Origin: Robiginitomaculum sp.
Lineage (GTDB): Bacteria; Pseudomonadota; Alphaproteobacteria; Caulobacterales; Maricaulaceae
Direction: 5' to 3'
DNA: 64,000 bases
Assembly: GCA_021776635.1 (NCBI GenBank)
Contig: JAJFFN010000002.1
Coordinates: 1 to 64,000 of the forward strand
Below, in pieces: positions 37,418 through 46,287 of this stretch (the first letter of the stretch is position 1; each line of letters begins with the position of its first letter). Made by a program: the position numbers and the translations under genes. The notes under the pieces are model-generated. The model made no database searches, had not been told where the DNA came from, and worked only from the letters and a program-made list of their open reading frames with translations.

Positions 37418-38381
37418 ATTTGGCTTTATAGCCAAACATTTAAGCGTTCTGGCTGGGCCAGAAGGTCTTGATCTCAAAGACGATGTGGCCGTTTGGCCGG
37501 CTCCAAAAGGGTTAGATATAGTCATGAATATGGACACTTTAATAGAGGGTATTCATTTCCCCGACGGTAAATTTGATGCACAAATAGCCGAAAAACTAAT
37601 AAGAGTTAATATTTCGGATTTAGTCGCAAAAGGAGCTGACCCTAGCGGATACTTATTATCGCTTGCGTTATCAAAAAAAGTTGAGGAAGCCAATCTTGAG
37701 GAATTTTGCCAAGGTCTAGTTGATGCACAACAACGCTACGGAATTTCGCTATGGGGCGGAGATACGACGCGAGTTTCTGGAAAAAACGTATTAACTGTTA
37801 CATTAATCGGCACCGTACCAAAAGGAAAATCTGTTTTACGATCAGGCGCCAATCCAGGTGACTTGGTCTGTGTGTCCGGTCACATCGGGGACAGTTATTT
37901 AGGTCTAAAACTTCTGTTAAATCAAATACATGCTAGTGATTACCAGTCTACTTATTTGAAAAATATCTATCATATGCCGGAACCACCATTTGCTTTGCGC
38001 ACCGCTATACGTAAATTTGCGACAGCTGCACTGGATATTTCAGATGGTTTATTGGCCGATGCTGCCCACCTAGCGTCCGCTTCGCATGTTGGCATAGATA
38101 TTTTTCTAACAACCATCCCTTTGTCAATAGAAAGCACAAAGTGGGTTCTTGGGGAGCGTGACCATTTAAAGGCCAGACTCAAATTGGCGGCAGGTGGAGA
38201 TGATTATCAAGTGCTTTTAACGCTTCCTGAGAATAAATTTGCAGCTTTAAAAAGGCAGGCCATAAGAGCAAATATTTCTCTGACGGTCATTGGAAAAATT
38301 ACTAAAAGGTTAGGGGTGCGGTGTCTTGATAGTCAGGGCAATGAAGTCGTTGTAGATAAAGCTGGATATAAGCACTTTTAA
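37410..38381 (+). CDS. thiL: Thiamine-monophosphate kinase
   Basis: A 323-aa ATP-dependent kinase that makes thiamine diphosphate in the last step of the pathway, PurM-like fold. Recognisable are LKDDVAVW near the N-terminus, NMDTLIEGIHFP with metal ligands, VNISDLVAKGADPSGYLLSLAL, LWGGDTTR and ALDISDGLLADAAHLA. The start overlaps the end of nusB by eight bases. It ends five bases before a strong shared terminator. Confidence 0.95.
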   Translation: MDEFGFIAKHLSVLAGPEGLDLKDDVAVWPAPKGLDIVMNMDTLIEGIHFPDGKFDAQIAEKLIRVNISDLVAKGADPSGYLLSLALSKKVEEANLEEFCQGLVDAQQRYGISLWGGDTTRVSGKNVLTVTLIGTVPKGKSVLRSGANPGDLVCVSGHIGDSYLGLKLLLNQIHASDYQSTYLKNIYHMPEPPFALRTAIRKFATAALDISDGLLADAAHLASASHVGIDIFLTTIPLSIESTKWVLGERDHLKARLKLAAGGDDYQVLLTLPENKFAALKRQAIRANISLTVIGKITKRLGVRCLDSQGNEVVVDKAGYKHF

Positions 38382-38385
38382 CAAG

Positions 38386-38431
38386 AAAAAACCCGATGTC
38401 TGAATTATTAACACAGAACACCGGGTTTTTT
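38386..38431. terminator. Bidirectional terminator between thiL and bamE
   Basis: AAAAAACCCG and CGGGTTTTTT form a 10-bp stem around a 26-base loop with weak inner pairing. T runs appear on both strands, matching the convergent genes on either side. Confidence 0.75.
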
Positions 38432-38450
38432 GTGAGGCTTGCGCTTGGAC

Positions 38451-38945
38451 TTAACGTCCGCCGCCTGGGCCACCACTTCCCCCCGGAACATCCTGATTGC
38501 CGCCGAGCTGATCGACGGGGATACGGCCAATCGTGCCGAAAATTTGTTCTAATACTGAAAGCTCACGGCCACGTGTAGGCGTTTTACGGTTTGAATAATT
38601 TACGTATTGGCCGTTTTCTATCCCGTATTCAGCTATTTTTTTAACCTGTCCATCATTATTAAATGTAATGGCAGTAATTGTACGTTCAGATATAACAGGT
38701 CTTAAATATGCTAGGCGTTCACGCACACTGCTTAGATAAAACCACGTATTCTCGTCAAATGTACTCTTAATAGAAGGATTTCCCAAGCGAGCAAGGACAC
38801 TAGCCTTCGTGTCTGTGTTGGCATCAACGGCTTGCGGCTTATCTTCAGTTGGAATATATCCATGATTTCTGAGAGTTGGATTGCAGGCTGTAAGTCCAAT
38901 CAGCAAAATACCGAGACCAGCAGTTTTAATTAAATTAGGGCGCAT
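38451..38945 (-). CDS. bamE: Outer membrane protein assembly factor BamE (SmpA/OmlA)
   Basis: A 164-aa lipoprotein of the outer-membrane barrel assembly complex. The lipobox is LTAC (signal GLGILLIGLTAC), and the SmpA/OmlA fold shows as KASVLARLGNPSIKSTFDENTWFYLSS and ISERTITAITFNNDGQVKKI. A Gly/Pro-rich C-terminal tail (residues 145-164, ending GGSGGPGGGR) is a lineage extension. The ATG at 38945 is chosen because it gives a proper lipoprotein signal; an upstream in-frame ATG adds 14 charged residues. It is divergent from the cytochrome bc1 chaperone gene. Confidence 0.9.
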   Translation of the reverse strand: MRPNLIKTAGLGILLIGLTACNPTLRNHGYIPTEDKPQAVDANTDTKASVLARLGNPSIKSTFDENTWFYLSSVRERLAYLRPVISERTITAITFNNDGQVKKIAEYGIENGQYVNYSNRKTPTRGRELSVLEQIFGTIGRIPVDQLGGNQDVPGGSGGPGGGR

Positions 38946-39033
38946 GCAAGCTTTCTCTTTCAATTTGTCAGCGTATCCATTACCCAATCACATTCGACAT
39001 TGCAAGTAAGTACATGTGAAAAGAGATGGATAA

Positions 39034-39573
39034 ATGCTGAAAATATTGTCACGAATATCTGGTTCAAATCGTACAGAAATAAAAGATGCTAGACTTATCT
39101 ACGAAAAAGTTATGGTTCAGTCCCGTAGCCATAGATTTTTTGGTGAAAATCTATGTAAAGATACTACAGATGGGCGCATGGAAGTCCTATGCTTACATCT
39201 CTCAGTCATTTTATTCATTTTGCGTACGCATGGCAAAACTGGAAAAAAGCTTAGCCAAGCAATATATGATGTGATGATTGATGATTTTGATGTTGCATTA
39301 CGTGAAGAAGGGTTAAGTGATACGGGTGTGGCGCGGCGAATAAAACCGCTTGCGAAAATGTTTTTCACGCGGGCAAAACAATATGCGGATGCATTTGAAG
39401 CCATAAATATGAACAAAACTGCACTCGCCAATCAAATCAATAATTTTGTATGTCGTACTGATGACAATGTTGATAGTTTTGTTGATTATACAGTCACATT
39501 TTTGACGATTTTAACCGAAAACAGCCTTGGGCAAATTGCACAGGCAAAAATAGATTTTCCAAAGTTTCACTAA
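39034..39573 (+). CDS. Ubiquinol-cytochrome c chaperone family protein (CBP3/UQCC1-like)
   Basis: A 179-aa mostly helical protein. The conserved run ARLIYEKVMVQSRSHRFFGE, with MEVLCLHLSVILFILR and DDFDVALREEGLSDTGVARRIKPLAKMFFTR, is that of the family related to mitochondrial CBP3, which assists assembly of the cytochrome bc1 complex. The place beside bamE and before plsX is standard in alphaproteobacteria. The yceD-type gene that usually follows is not present in the 67-base gap to plsX. Confidence 0.88.
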   Translation: MLKILSRISGSNRTEIKDARLIYEKVMVQSRSHRFFGENLCKDTTDGRMEVLCLHLSVILFILRTHGKTGKKLSQAIYDVMIDDFDVALREEGLSDTGVARRIKPLAKMFFTRAKQYADAFEAINMNKTALANQINNFVCRTDDNVDSFVDYTVTFLTILTENSLGQIAQAKIDFPKFH

Positions 39574-39640
39574 ATAATATGTATTCAAGTTGGTTTTTCC
39601 CTTATAAGTATATTTCTAAATTTAGTTACTCGGGGAATAC

Positions 39641-40696
39641 ATGCTAGACGGAATGGTAATATCGATTGATGCAATGGGGGGCGATAATGCGCCAGACATT
39701 GTCATTCATGGTATAGAATATTTTTTGAAGCATGCCGGAAAAGGACGTCATGCCCGTTTTATCATCCATGGTGATGAAGAACAATTAACAGCTTTATTGG
39801 CAAAAACTCCGAAAACCCGAGAACGCAGTGAAATTCATCACACTAATAGCATTATTGCCATGGATGCAAAACCTGCTACAGCCATGCGGCGCGGCAAGGG
39901 TACAAGTATGTGGAATGCCATAGATTCCGTGAAACAAGGCCAGGCAAAGGTAGCTGTTTCTGCTGGCAATACGGGTGCTCTTATGGCGGTGTCTAAGCTG
40001 CTTTTACGTATGAAAAATGGTGTTCAACGCCCAGCAATAGCCGCTCGTTGGCCACATCAAGAAGGTTTTGGCGTTGTTTTAGATGTTGGCGCCAATTTGG
40101 AATGTGACGCCAATCAATTGCGTGAATTTGCTGTGCTTGGTGAGGCTTATTATAGAGCACTCTATAAAAATAAAAATCCAAGTGTCGGACTTTTAAATGT
40201 AGGAACAGAAAGTATGAAAGGCAACGCCACTATACAAGCAGCGCATGACAGCCTTTCTGGTTCAGAACTTGGCCTTAATTATATAGGTTTTGTAGAGGGT
40301 AATGACATATCTATGGGCGATGTAGATGTTATCGTGACAGACGGATTTACTGGGAATATTGCGCTCAAAACGGCAGAAGGCACTGCGCAATTACTCGGAA
40401 AATTTATTAAAGGCGCACTCAATGACAATTTTTTCTCTAAAATTGCCTCTATTGTAAACCTTCCAGCATTACGGCGAATGAAAAAACGTATGGACCCACG
40501 TTTGGGCAATGGTGGACTGTTTTTAGGATTAAACGGAATTGTCATAAAGAGCCACGGCGGCACAGATGCAATTGGCTATGCGAGCGCATTGAATGTCGCT
40601 ATTGAATTAGCGGACAGTGATTTTTTGGATGAAATAGAACGTACTTTGGACGCGTTACATGATGAAGATGACAATGTGGAGATACATATTCCATGA
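39641..40696 (+). CDS. plsX: Phosphate acyltransferase PlsX
   Basis: A 351-aa enzyme that makes acyl-phosphate from acyl-ACP at the start of phospholipid synthesis. It begins ISIDAMGGDNAP, has RRGKGTSMW, VSAGNTGALMAVS, VLDVGANLECDA and VTDGFTGNIALKTAEG, all in the expected order. The stop codon overlaps the fabH start as ATGA, linking phospholipid and fatty-acid synthesis. GGGG stands seven bases upstream of the ATG. Confidence 0.97.
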   Translation: MLDGMVISIDAMGGDNAPDIVIHGIEYFLKHAGKGRHARFIIHGDEEQLTALLAKTPKTRERSEIHHTNSIIAMDAKPATAMRRGKGTSMWNAIDSVKQGQAKVAVSAGNTGALMAVSKLLLRMKNGVQRPAIAARWPHQEGFGVVLDVGANLECDANQLREFAVLGEAYYRALYKNKNPSVGLLNVGTESMKGNATIQAAHDSLSGSELGLNYIGFVEGNDISMGDVDVIVTDGFTGNIALKTAEGTAQLLGKFIKGALNDNFFSKIASIVNLPALRRMKKRMDPRLGNGGLFLGLNGIVIKSHGGTDAIGYASALNVAIELADSDFLDEIERTLDALHDEDDNVEIHIP

Positions 40697-41670
40697 GCCA
40701 TAATAAATCGTTTATTCGCGGGGTAGGGTCTTGTTTGCCGCCTCGGGTTCTTACCAATGCACAGTTAGCAGAAACCGTCGATACTTCTGATGAGTGGATA
40801 CGTGAACGTACAGGTATTACCCAACGATACATTGCATCAGAAGGTCAAAATACTTCGGACCTTGGCACTGCGGCTGCAAAAGATGCACTGACAGCAGCAG
40901 GAATGGACGCATCTGAAATTGATTTGATTATTTGCGCAACATCGACGCCAGATTTAACATTTCCTTCTACTGCTACAATTATACAAGAAAAACTTGGTGT
41001 TCATCACGGCGCAGCATTTGATGTTCAAGCTGTATGCTCGGGGTTTATCTATGGGCTTAGTGTGGCAGACGCCATGATCAAAGCTGGTTCAGGGAAAAAT
41101 GTATTGTTAATCGGCGCAGAAACGTTTTCGCGTATTCTTGATTGGAATGACCGGACAACGTGCGTGCTCTTTGGTGATGGCGCAGGCGCTATGGTATTGT
41201 CGTCAACGCCAGACAAAAACCCAGACGCTGGTGATGGTGTATTAGATACAGAAATAAGATCAGATGGGCGTTTTCGAGATTTACTATATGTAGACGGTGG
41301 GCCTTCAACTACGCAAACAGTCGGCAAGCTTCGTATGATAGGCAATAAAGTTTTTAAACGGGCCGTCACAGAACTCTCAAATTCAATGCTAGAATGTGCG
41401 CAAGAAGCAGGTGTTGCTATTCCCGATATTGACTGGTTTGTACCCCATCAGGCAAATCAACGGATATTAGAGGCCGTTGCAAAAAAACTGGATTTACGCA
41501 GAGGTCAAGTGATTTCTACTGTTGCTTATCACGCGAATACGTCCGCAGCTTCAATTCCGCTCGCCATGGATGTTGCTATCAAGGATGGTCGCATTAAACG
41601 TGGTCATACGATAATGTTGGAGGCATTCGGTGGTGGTTTCACCTGGGGTTCTGCCTTGCTAAGCTATTAA
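40693..41670 (+). CDS. fabH: Beta-ketoacyl-ACP synthase III
   Basis: A 325-aa condensing enzyme that joins acetyl-CoA and malonyl-ACP to begin fatty-acid synthesis. The catalytic triad is visible as Cys in DVQAVCSGFIYGL, His in VPHQANQRI and Asn in AYHANTSAAS, and the C-terminus AFGGGFTWGSALL is canonical. It overlaps plsX by four bases and is followed by ihfA after 110 bases. Confidence 0.97.
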   Translation: MSHNKSFIRGVGSCLPPRVLTNAQLAETVDTSDEWIRERTGITQRYIASEGQNTSDLGTAAAKDALTAAGMDASEIDLIICATSTPDLTFPSTATIIQEKLGVHHGAAFDVQAVCSGFIYGLSVADAMIKAGSGKNVLLIGAETFSRILDWNDRTTCVLFGDGAGAMVLSSTPDKNPDAGDGVLDTEIRSDGRFRDLLYVDGGPSTTQTVGKLRMIGNKVFKRAVTELSNSMLECAQEAGVAIPDIDWFVPHQANQRILEAVAKKLDLRRGQVISTVAYHANTSAASIPLAMDVAIKDGRIKRGHTIMLEAFGGGFTWGSALLSY

Positions 41671-41780
41671 CAGCCTAATTTAGTGGGTTTTTTCAACATT
41701 TTAAGTACTTTTAACGATATTTGGTATTGGCATAGAGAAGAATATTTGCAAGTATCAGTGCACGTCAAAGGGGAATGTAT

Positions 41781-42086
41781 GTGAGTGAGTATACGGTAAC
41801 ACGAGCAGATTTAGTTGATGCTGTGTATAAGGAAATTGGGCTGTCTCGTAGCGAGTCTTCGATTATTATAGAATCAATATTAGGCCATATCTCAAGTGCC
41901 CTGATCAATGGCGAAACGGTAAAGCTTTCTGGTTTTGGTACTTTTGATGTACGCCATAAAAAATCTAGAATGGGGCGCAATCCAAAGACAGGTCGAGAAG
42001 TCCCGATAACATCACGTCGCGTTTTATCATTTAGGCCTTCAAATATATTAAAAAAGCGTGTTAACTCGGCGTTGACGAAAAACTAG
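41781..42086 (+). CDS. ihfA: Integration host factor subunit alpha
   Basis: A 101-aa DNA-bending protein of the HU/IHF family. It has [20 protein letters not shown], the core [30 protein letters not shown] (DNA-intercalating Pro arm) and [16 protein letters not shown] at 41781 is chosen: AAAGGGG ends seven bases before it, whereas the ATG at 41775 begins only two bases after the same site. It is followed by a MerR-type gene, the standard alphaproteobacterial partner. Confidence 0.95.
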   Translation: MSEYTVTRADLVDAVYKEIGLSRSESSIIIESILGHISSALINGETVKLSGFGTFDVRHKKSRMGRNPKTGREVPITSRRVLSFRPSNILKKRVNSALTKN

Positions 42087-42153
42087 TCTATTATAGTAGA
42101 GTAGTAGTGATTCGGTATTTCTATACGGGACAGGCAGAAAAGCCTGCAGGAGC

Positions 42154-42780
42154 ATGACGCAAAGAAAATCAACAGGTACAAAGTCTACTAGGGCGTTTAG
42201 GACCATTAGTGAGGCCGCGGACGAACTTGATTTGCAAGCGCATGTGTTACGTTTCTGGGAGAGTAAGTTTTCTGACATCCAACCTATGAAGAGAAGGGGT
42301 GGACGTCGTTTCTACAGACCCGAAGATATTGAATTCATTCGCGGTATTAAAGTTCTTCTTCATAGAGAAAAACATCCCATAAAAGACGTACAAAAACTAA
42401 TCCGTATACGCGGTCCACAAAGCGTCATGGATTTGGGAAGATCGGTTGAACAAGCGTCTAAGCCTAGAAATGTAAAAGAGACCAATCTGGTTCCCAAACG
42501 AATTAAGCCTGTAATAAACAAACCAAAAATGACACCAACAAAGCCAGTTAGTAAACCAACGGCTTATGACGATGATATTGTGCGCCGACCTGGTGTCGTT
42601 GAAACACAAGAAGACCGACCTGCGCCAAAGCAAGTTTCAAGGCAAGTTTCAAAGCCAGAATCTTCATCTACACCAAAACCTACAACTCCAGCACCTATAG
42701 ATAATGAAAATAAAACCAATCTAGAGGATGCGTTAGTCAGGTTGAAAAAGCTTAAATCACGCTGGCAAAAATTTACATAA
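42154..42780 (+). CDS. MerR-family transcriptional regulator
   Basis: A 208-aa protein with a MerR-type winged helix-turn-helix at residues 15-85: [54 protein letters not shown] long Pro/Thr/Lys-rich linker (105-185) leads to a short C-terminal helix ([18 protein letters not shown]). There is no metal- or drug-binding domain of classical MerR proteins. Genes of this kind follow ihfA in many alphaproteobacteria; the target genes are unknown. AGGAG lies close before the ATG. Confidence 0.88.
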   Translation: MTQRKSTGTKSTRAFRTISEAADELDLQAHVLRFWESKFSDIQPMKRRGGRRFYRPEDIEFIRGIKVLLHREKHPIKDVQKLIRIRGPQSVMDLGRSVEQASKPRNVKETNLVPKRIKPVINKPKMTPTKPVSKPTAYDDDIVRRPGVVETQEDRPAPKQVSRQVSKPESSSTPKPTTPAPIDNENKTNLEDALVRLKKLKSRWQKFT

Positions 42781-42787
42781 ATTATTG

Positions 42788-42816
42788 TTGTTCATGGTCG
42801 GTCTACTGCCTATAAG
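42788..42816 (+). promoter_or_regulatory. Putative tRNA-Pro promoter
   Basis: TTGTTC (42788-42793) and TATAAG (42811-42816) with a 17-base spacer, 26 bases before the mature tRNA 5' end. Confidence 0.45.
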
Positions 42817-42842
42817 GCTTGCCTAAATACGGACAATATAGT

Positions 42843-42919
42843 CGGAGCGTAGCGCAGTCCGGTAGCGCACTCGCCTGGGGGGCGAGGGGTCGTAGGTTCA
42901 AATCCTATCGCTCCGACCA
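42843..42919 (+). tRNA. tRNA-Pro (anticodon GGG)
   Basis: A 77-nt cloverleaf with CGGAGCG/CGCTCCG acceptor stem, D-arm GCGCAGTCCGGTAGCGC, anticodon arm CTCGC-CTGGGGG-GCGAG (anticodon GGG), T-arm GTAGGTTCAAATCCTAT, and an encoded CCA end. No integrase or direct repeat of its 3' end is seen nearby. Confidence 0.97.
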
Positions 42920-42952
42920 TTGTTTTCATTGCCAGTGAGAATAGGGGATTTA

Positions 42953-44002
42953 ATGTCATCTGAAACACCATTTTCTGCAAGTAAAGCCGTAAGTTTGTGG
43001 CTTTTCATCATGCTCATTATGGTGGTGTCCATGATTTTGCTTGGTGGGGCAACACGGTTGACCAATTCTGGATTGTCGATAACTGAATGGCGGCCAATAA
43101 CAGGGGCCTTGCCACCGTTATCGGATGCGGCTTGGGTGTCAGAATTTAGTAAATATCAGCAAATACCAGAATTTAGTGCCGAACACCCAGATATGGATTT
43201 GGCAGGTTTTAAATTTATATACTTTATGGAATGGAGCCATCGTCAATTAGGCAGACTGATAGGTTTGGTGTATTTTGTACCGCTGGTTTTGTTCTTATGG
43301 AAAAAGAAAATACCCAACGGTAAACGCGGGCGCTTCATTGCTATATTGTTTTTGATTGGTGTGCAGGGGGCAATTGGCTGGTGGATGGTCGCCAGTGGGT
43401 TGGCTCATGACCGCGTAGATGTTAGCCAATACCGATTGACCGTGCATTTGGGTACTGCATTCTTTATTTTGGCGTTATTGTTGTGGACATGGCTAGACAA
43501 TCAGCAGAACTGGCCAGTAAAATCGACTAACACTAGATTGCAAAAACGCTCTATATTTTTGTTTATATTACTATTTTTACAAATTTTAGCGGGCGCATTG
43601 GTTGCGGGAACCCATGCAGGTTTGACTTATAATACATGGCCATTAATGGACGGGGGGCTAGCCCCAAGCGGTTATTTAGCACAAAATCCATACTGGATTA
43701 ACATGTTTGAAAATGTTGCCAATATTCAATTTAACCACCGTATGCTTGGATATACCGTTTTCCTTATGGCGATATGGGTTTGGTATAGTGCGCGTAATCA
43801 TGGAATGGTCTCATTGCACCGTATCGCTGGCATGTTGATACTAGCTATTTTCTGTCAAATAGCTCTTGGTGTTATTACCTTGCTCTATGTCGTTCCGTTA
43901 AATTTGGCATTGGCTCATCAAGCAGGAGCTATAATCGTGTTTTTACTGGGTGCATCTATGCTCAGAACTTCTAGATATAGCGTTATTGATCAACAGCCTT
44001 AG
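42953..44002 (+). CDS. ctaA: Heme A synthase (COX15/CtaA family)
   Basis: A 349-aa inner-membrane enzyme that oxidises heme O to heme A for cytochrome c oxidase. It has eight hydrophobic helices and the conserved His-containing segments: TRLTNSGLSITEWRPITGALPP, FIYFMEWSHRQLGRLIGL, VHLGTAFFILALLLW, GTHAGLTYNTWPLMDG, QFNHRMLGYTVFL and LALAHQAGAIIVF. The ATG at 42953 follows AGGGGA; a TTG-started upstream extension runs into the tRNA and is rejected. It overlaps the convergent lipoprotein gene by 20 bases. Confidence 0.95.
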   Translation: MSSETPFSASKAVSLWLFIMLIMVVSMILLGGATRLTNSGLSITEWRPITGALPPLSDAAWVSEFSKYQQIPEFSAEHPDMDLAGFKFIYFMEWSHRQLGRLIGLVYFVPLVLFLWKKKIPNGKRGRFIAILFLIGVQGAIGWWMVASGLAHDRVDVSQYRLTVHLGTAFFILALLLWTWLDNQQNWPVKSTNTRLQKRSIFLFILLFLQILAGALVAGTHAGLTYNTWPLMDGGLAPSGYLAQNPYWINMFENVANIQFNHRMLGYTVFLMAIWVWYSARNHGMVSLHRIAGMLILAIFCQIALGVITLLYVVPLNLALAHQAGAIIVFLLGASMLRTSRYSVIDQQP

Positions 44003-44948
44003 CATGGTTAAACGCTTGCAATAGTTGACGTTCTGCATAGGACATACTGATAAATACAATTCGGTTTTCGTCTGCATCAACCAACGCAAGTACGCCTTTT
44101 GCATATGCCCCACCACCATAATTTGATTGGGTCGACGCTATATACTTTATGCTAGTTACACCCCGTACGCTTAAGCCATTTTTAATATTGGCTTGAAATT
44201 CATCACCATTAATTAAAAGTCCACCCGTTTTACTGGGTTGAAAATGGAATGTGTTGCTGGTGAAATCCGCCAAATTATCTTCCGTTGGTATTGAAGTTAT
44301 GTAACCAACACCTTGATGATTTTTTGCACATTCAGATACGTTTTCGTAAGTAGAATTTTCCGCTTTAATTTTCGGTTTAACAGGGATCGGTTCAATAATT
44401 GTCTGCTCAAAGTGCTTATCTTCAATGTTAAAAGAAATGCGTTTGATTTCATTGTTGGCTGTTAATAGCATAGCCGTCTTTGTAGCTGTGTCTTGTGCCA
44501 AACAAAACCCTTGCGCATCAATAGGCTCACCAGAATAAAACATCGGAGAAAAATTCCCGATATCATCGGATTCGATAAAGGCTTCTATCTTGTTGTTACC
44601 TGTTATTGCTAAAAACACACCTGGTTCGGCTTCTCGGGCAAGGCCGACCATATCAATAAATTTTCCGTTACCGACACGCTTAGGGTCACGGCCTTCAATG
44701 TCTGTGGAATAAAGATGACCAGCATCGTCCAGCAATATGATGCGTCCGAGCCAAGGGGCAAGACTGTTCGGAACAAATATTAGCTGTGCTATTGATATAT
44801 CCAGAGGAATATCGTGGGTCGCGACCATATCAATTGTTGCCGGTGTTTTTGCAGCATTTACCGGAGCTAAGTCAGCAGATTTCTCTGAACATGCGACCAT
44901 ACCGAAAATCAAAACTGTAATGGCAAATAAAAGTGTAAGTTTTTTCAT
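43983..44948 (-). CDS. Putative lipoprotein, possible beta-propeller
   Basis: A 321-aa protein I do not recognise. The signal peptide ends in a lipobox-like MVAC (KKLTLLFAITVLIFGMVAC), so it is probably anchored to a membrane and faces the periplasm. The mature part contains recurring short strand-turn motifs (RIILLDDAGHLYSTDIEG, VFLAITGNNKIEAFIES, AMLLTANNEIKRISFNIED, GVLALVDADENRIVFI), consistent with propeller blades. Two mature cysteines (FCLAQ and SECAKN) could pair. It is divergent from rplM-rpsI and convergent with ctaA, and is probably a single-gene unit. No function can be given. Confidence 0.75.
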   Translation of the reverse strand: MKKLTLLFAITVLIFGMVACSEKSADLAPVNAAKTPATIDMVATHDIPLDISIAQLIFVPNSLAPWLGRIILLDDAGHLYSTDIEGRDPKRVGNGKFIDMVGLAREAEPGVFLAITGNNKIEAFIESDDIGNFSPMFYSGEPIDAQGFCLAQDTATKTAMLLTANNEIKRISFNIEDKHFEQTIIEPIPVKPKIKAENSTYENVSECAKNHQGVGYITSIPTEDNLADFTSNTFHFQPSKTGGLLINGDEFQANIKNGLSVRGVTSIKYIASTQSNYGGGAYAKGVLALVDADENRIVFISMSYAERQLLQAFNHAKAVDQ

Positions 44949-45044
44949 TCTACCCGCATAATTTACTCAGCAGGGGATTGCTAGTGAAAATATGGATAGT
45001 ATCTATCGGTATGTCGTTTTTAGCGCAAAAATTACACAATAATA

Positions 45045-45064
45045 TACGGTAATATTATACCGTA
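45045..45064. repeat. Inverted repeat, possible operator
   Basis: TACGGTA and TACCGTA flank a six-base AT spacer, about 100 bases before the lipoprotein start and 140 before rplM. The symmetry and AT-rich surroundings resemble a repressor site, but no regulator can be named. Confidence 0.5.
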
Positions 45065-45115
45065 ATTCTATCTCATTGTTTTTATTGTCTAATAATGTAA
45101 AAATGCAGAAAGTTG

Positions 45116-45143
45116 TTGACGATAAGCTAGGGTACACATAAGA
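45116..45143 (+). promoter_or_regulatory. Putative rplM-rpsI promoter
   Basis: TTGACG (45116-45121) with ATAAGA (45138-45143) 16 bases on. The -35 is good and the -10 poor. About 55 bases of leader follow. I could not identify a known ribosomal-protein leader structure. Confidence 0.32.
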
Positions 45144-45200
45144 CAGCGCAATATTTCAAAACGGGTGTCATTTTGGCACTTTTTCAATCGAGAGAAAACT

Positions 45201-45671
45201 ATGAAAACGACTAAATTTCTCAAGACAGCCGAGGTAGAAAAGCAATGGATATTGCTCGATGCCGAAAATGTTATTACTGGCCGCCTTGCTTCTTATATCG
45301 CTTTGCACCTTCGCGGCAAACACCGGCCTGATTATTCACCACATATTGATTGCGGCGACAATGTCATTGTTATTAACGCTGAAAAAGTGGCTTTGACCGG
45401 TAAAAAAAGAAAAGATAAAGTCTATTATCGCCACACAGGTCACCCAGGTGGTTTGAAAGAAACAACTGCAGGCAAAATCCTAGATGGTCGTTTTCCTGAA
45501 CGCGTTTTACGTAAAGCCGTTCAACGTATGTTGCCAAAAGAAAGCCCTTTGGCTCGCAAGCAACTTTCCAATCTGCATATCTATGCTGGTTCAGAACATC
45601 CACACACTGCGCAAAAGCCGACCAAGATCGACTTTGCAGCTATGAACTCAAAAAATGTAAGGGCTAAATAA
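45201..45671 (+). CDS. rplM: 50S ribosomal protein L13
   Basis: A 156-aa protein. [47 protein letters not shown] and the C-terminal [20 protein letters not shown] blocks are those of L13. The ATG at 45201 follows GAGA and gives the normal N-terminus; an upstream frame from 45165 adds 12 non-homologous residues. It is one base from rpsI, the universal L13-S9 pair. Confidence 0.97.
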   Translation: MKTTKFLKTAEVEKQWILLDAENVITGRLASYIALHLRGKHRPDYSPHIDCGDNVIVINAEKVALTGKKRKDKVYYRHTGHPGGLKETTAGKILDGRFPERVLRKAVQRMLPKESPLARKQLSNLHIYAGSEHPHTAQKPTKIDFAAMNSKNVRAK

Positions 45672-45672
45672 C

Positions 45673-46197
45673 ATGACTGCCGAAACACAAAACGAAAAGC
45701 AAACTCTTGAGGATCTCAAAAGTGTAATGGATGGAACCGCAGCTGTTACAACATCAGATGACGGAACAGTGGCTGTTGAAGTCGTATTACCCGAACCAAA
45801 GATTGATGACCTTGGTCGTTCTTATGCGACAGGTAAACGTAAAAACTCTATTGCCCGTGTTTGGATTAAACCTGGAAATGGGAAAGTCACAGTCAATGGC
45901 CGTGATCAAGATGTATATTTCGCGCGCCCAGTTCTTCGCCTTATTATTCGCCAACCTTTTGAAGCAGCAGAGCGCGTAGATGGCTATGACGTTGTTGCCA
46001 CTGTAAAAGGCGGAGGCTTATCCGGCCAAGCTGGTGCTGTTCGTCACGGGATATCCAAGGCTTTAACATATTATGAGCCATCTTTGCGCGCAGCTCTTAA
46101 AGCCGGCGGTTTTATGACACGGGATAGCCGTGTAGTGGAACGTAAAAAATACGGACGCAAAAAAGCCCGTAAGAGCTTCCAGTTCTCAAAACGCTAG
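45673..46197 (+). CDS. rpsI: 30S ribosomal protein S9
   Basis: A 174-aa protein. The S9 core runs from [18 protein letters not shown] to the basic [12 protein letters not shown] tail that reaches the ribosomal P site. An acidic N-terminal extension of about 45 residues precedes the core, a feature seen in other alphaproteobacterial S9 proteins. A hairpin terminator ends the operon. Confidence 0.97.
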   Translation: MTAETQNEKQTLEDLKSVMDGTAAVTTSDDGTVAVEVVLPEPKIDDLGRSYATGKRKNSIARVWIKPGNGKVTVNGRDQDVYFARPVLRLIIRQPFEAAERVDGYDVVATVKGGGLSGQAGAVRHGISKALTYYEPSLRAALKAGGFMTRDSRVVERKKYGRKKARKSFQFSKR

Positions 46198-46242
46198 ATG
46201 TTTCTTTGTTAAACAAAAAAACACTTTCATTGTTTATGAATT

Positions 46243-46268
46243 GGGTGCTCTTCGAGCGCCCTTTTTTT
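46243..46268 (+). terminator. Terminator of rplM-rpsI
   Basis: An 8-bp stem (GGGTGCTC with GAGCGCCC, one G-T pair, TTC loop) is followed by seven T residues, 46 bases after the rpsI stop codon. argC starts only 20 bases later. Confidence 0.88.
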
Positions 46269-46287
46269 ATTGGTTGGGGTAAGGATT

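Noticed and set aside
42843-42919. tRNA-Pro as an integration site
   Set aside because: Both sides carry conserved housekeeping genes and no repeat of the tRNA end is visible nearby.
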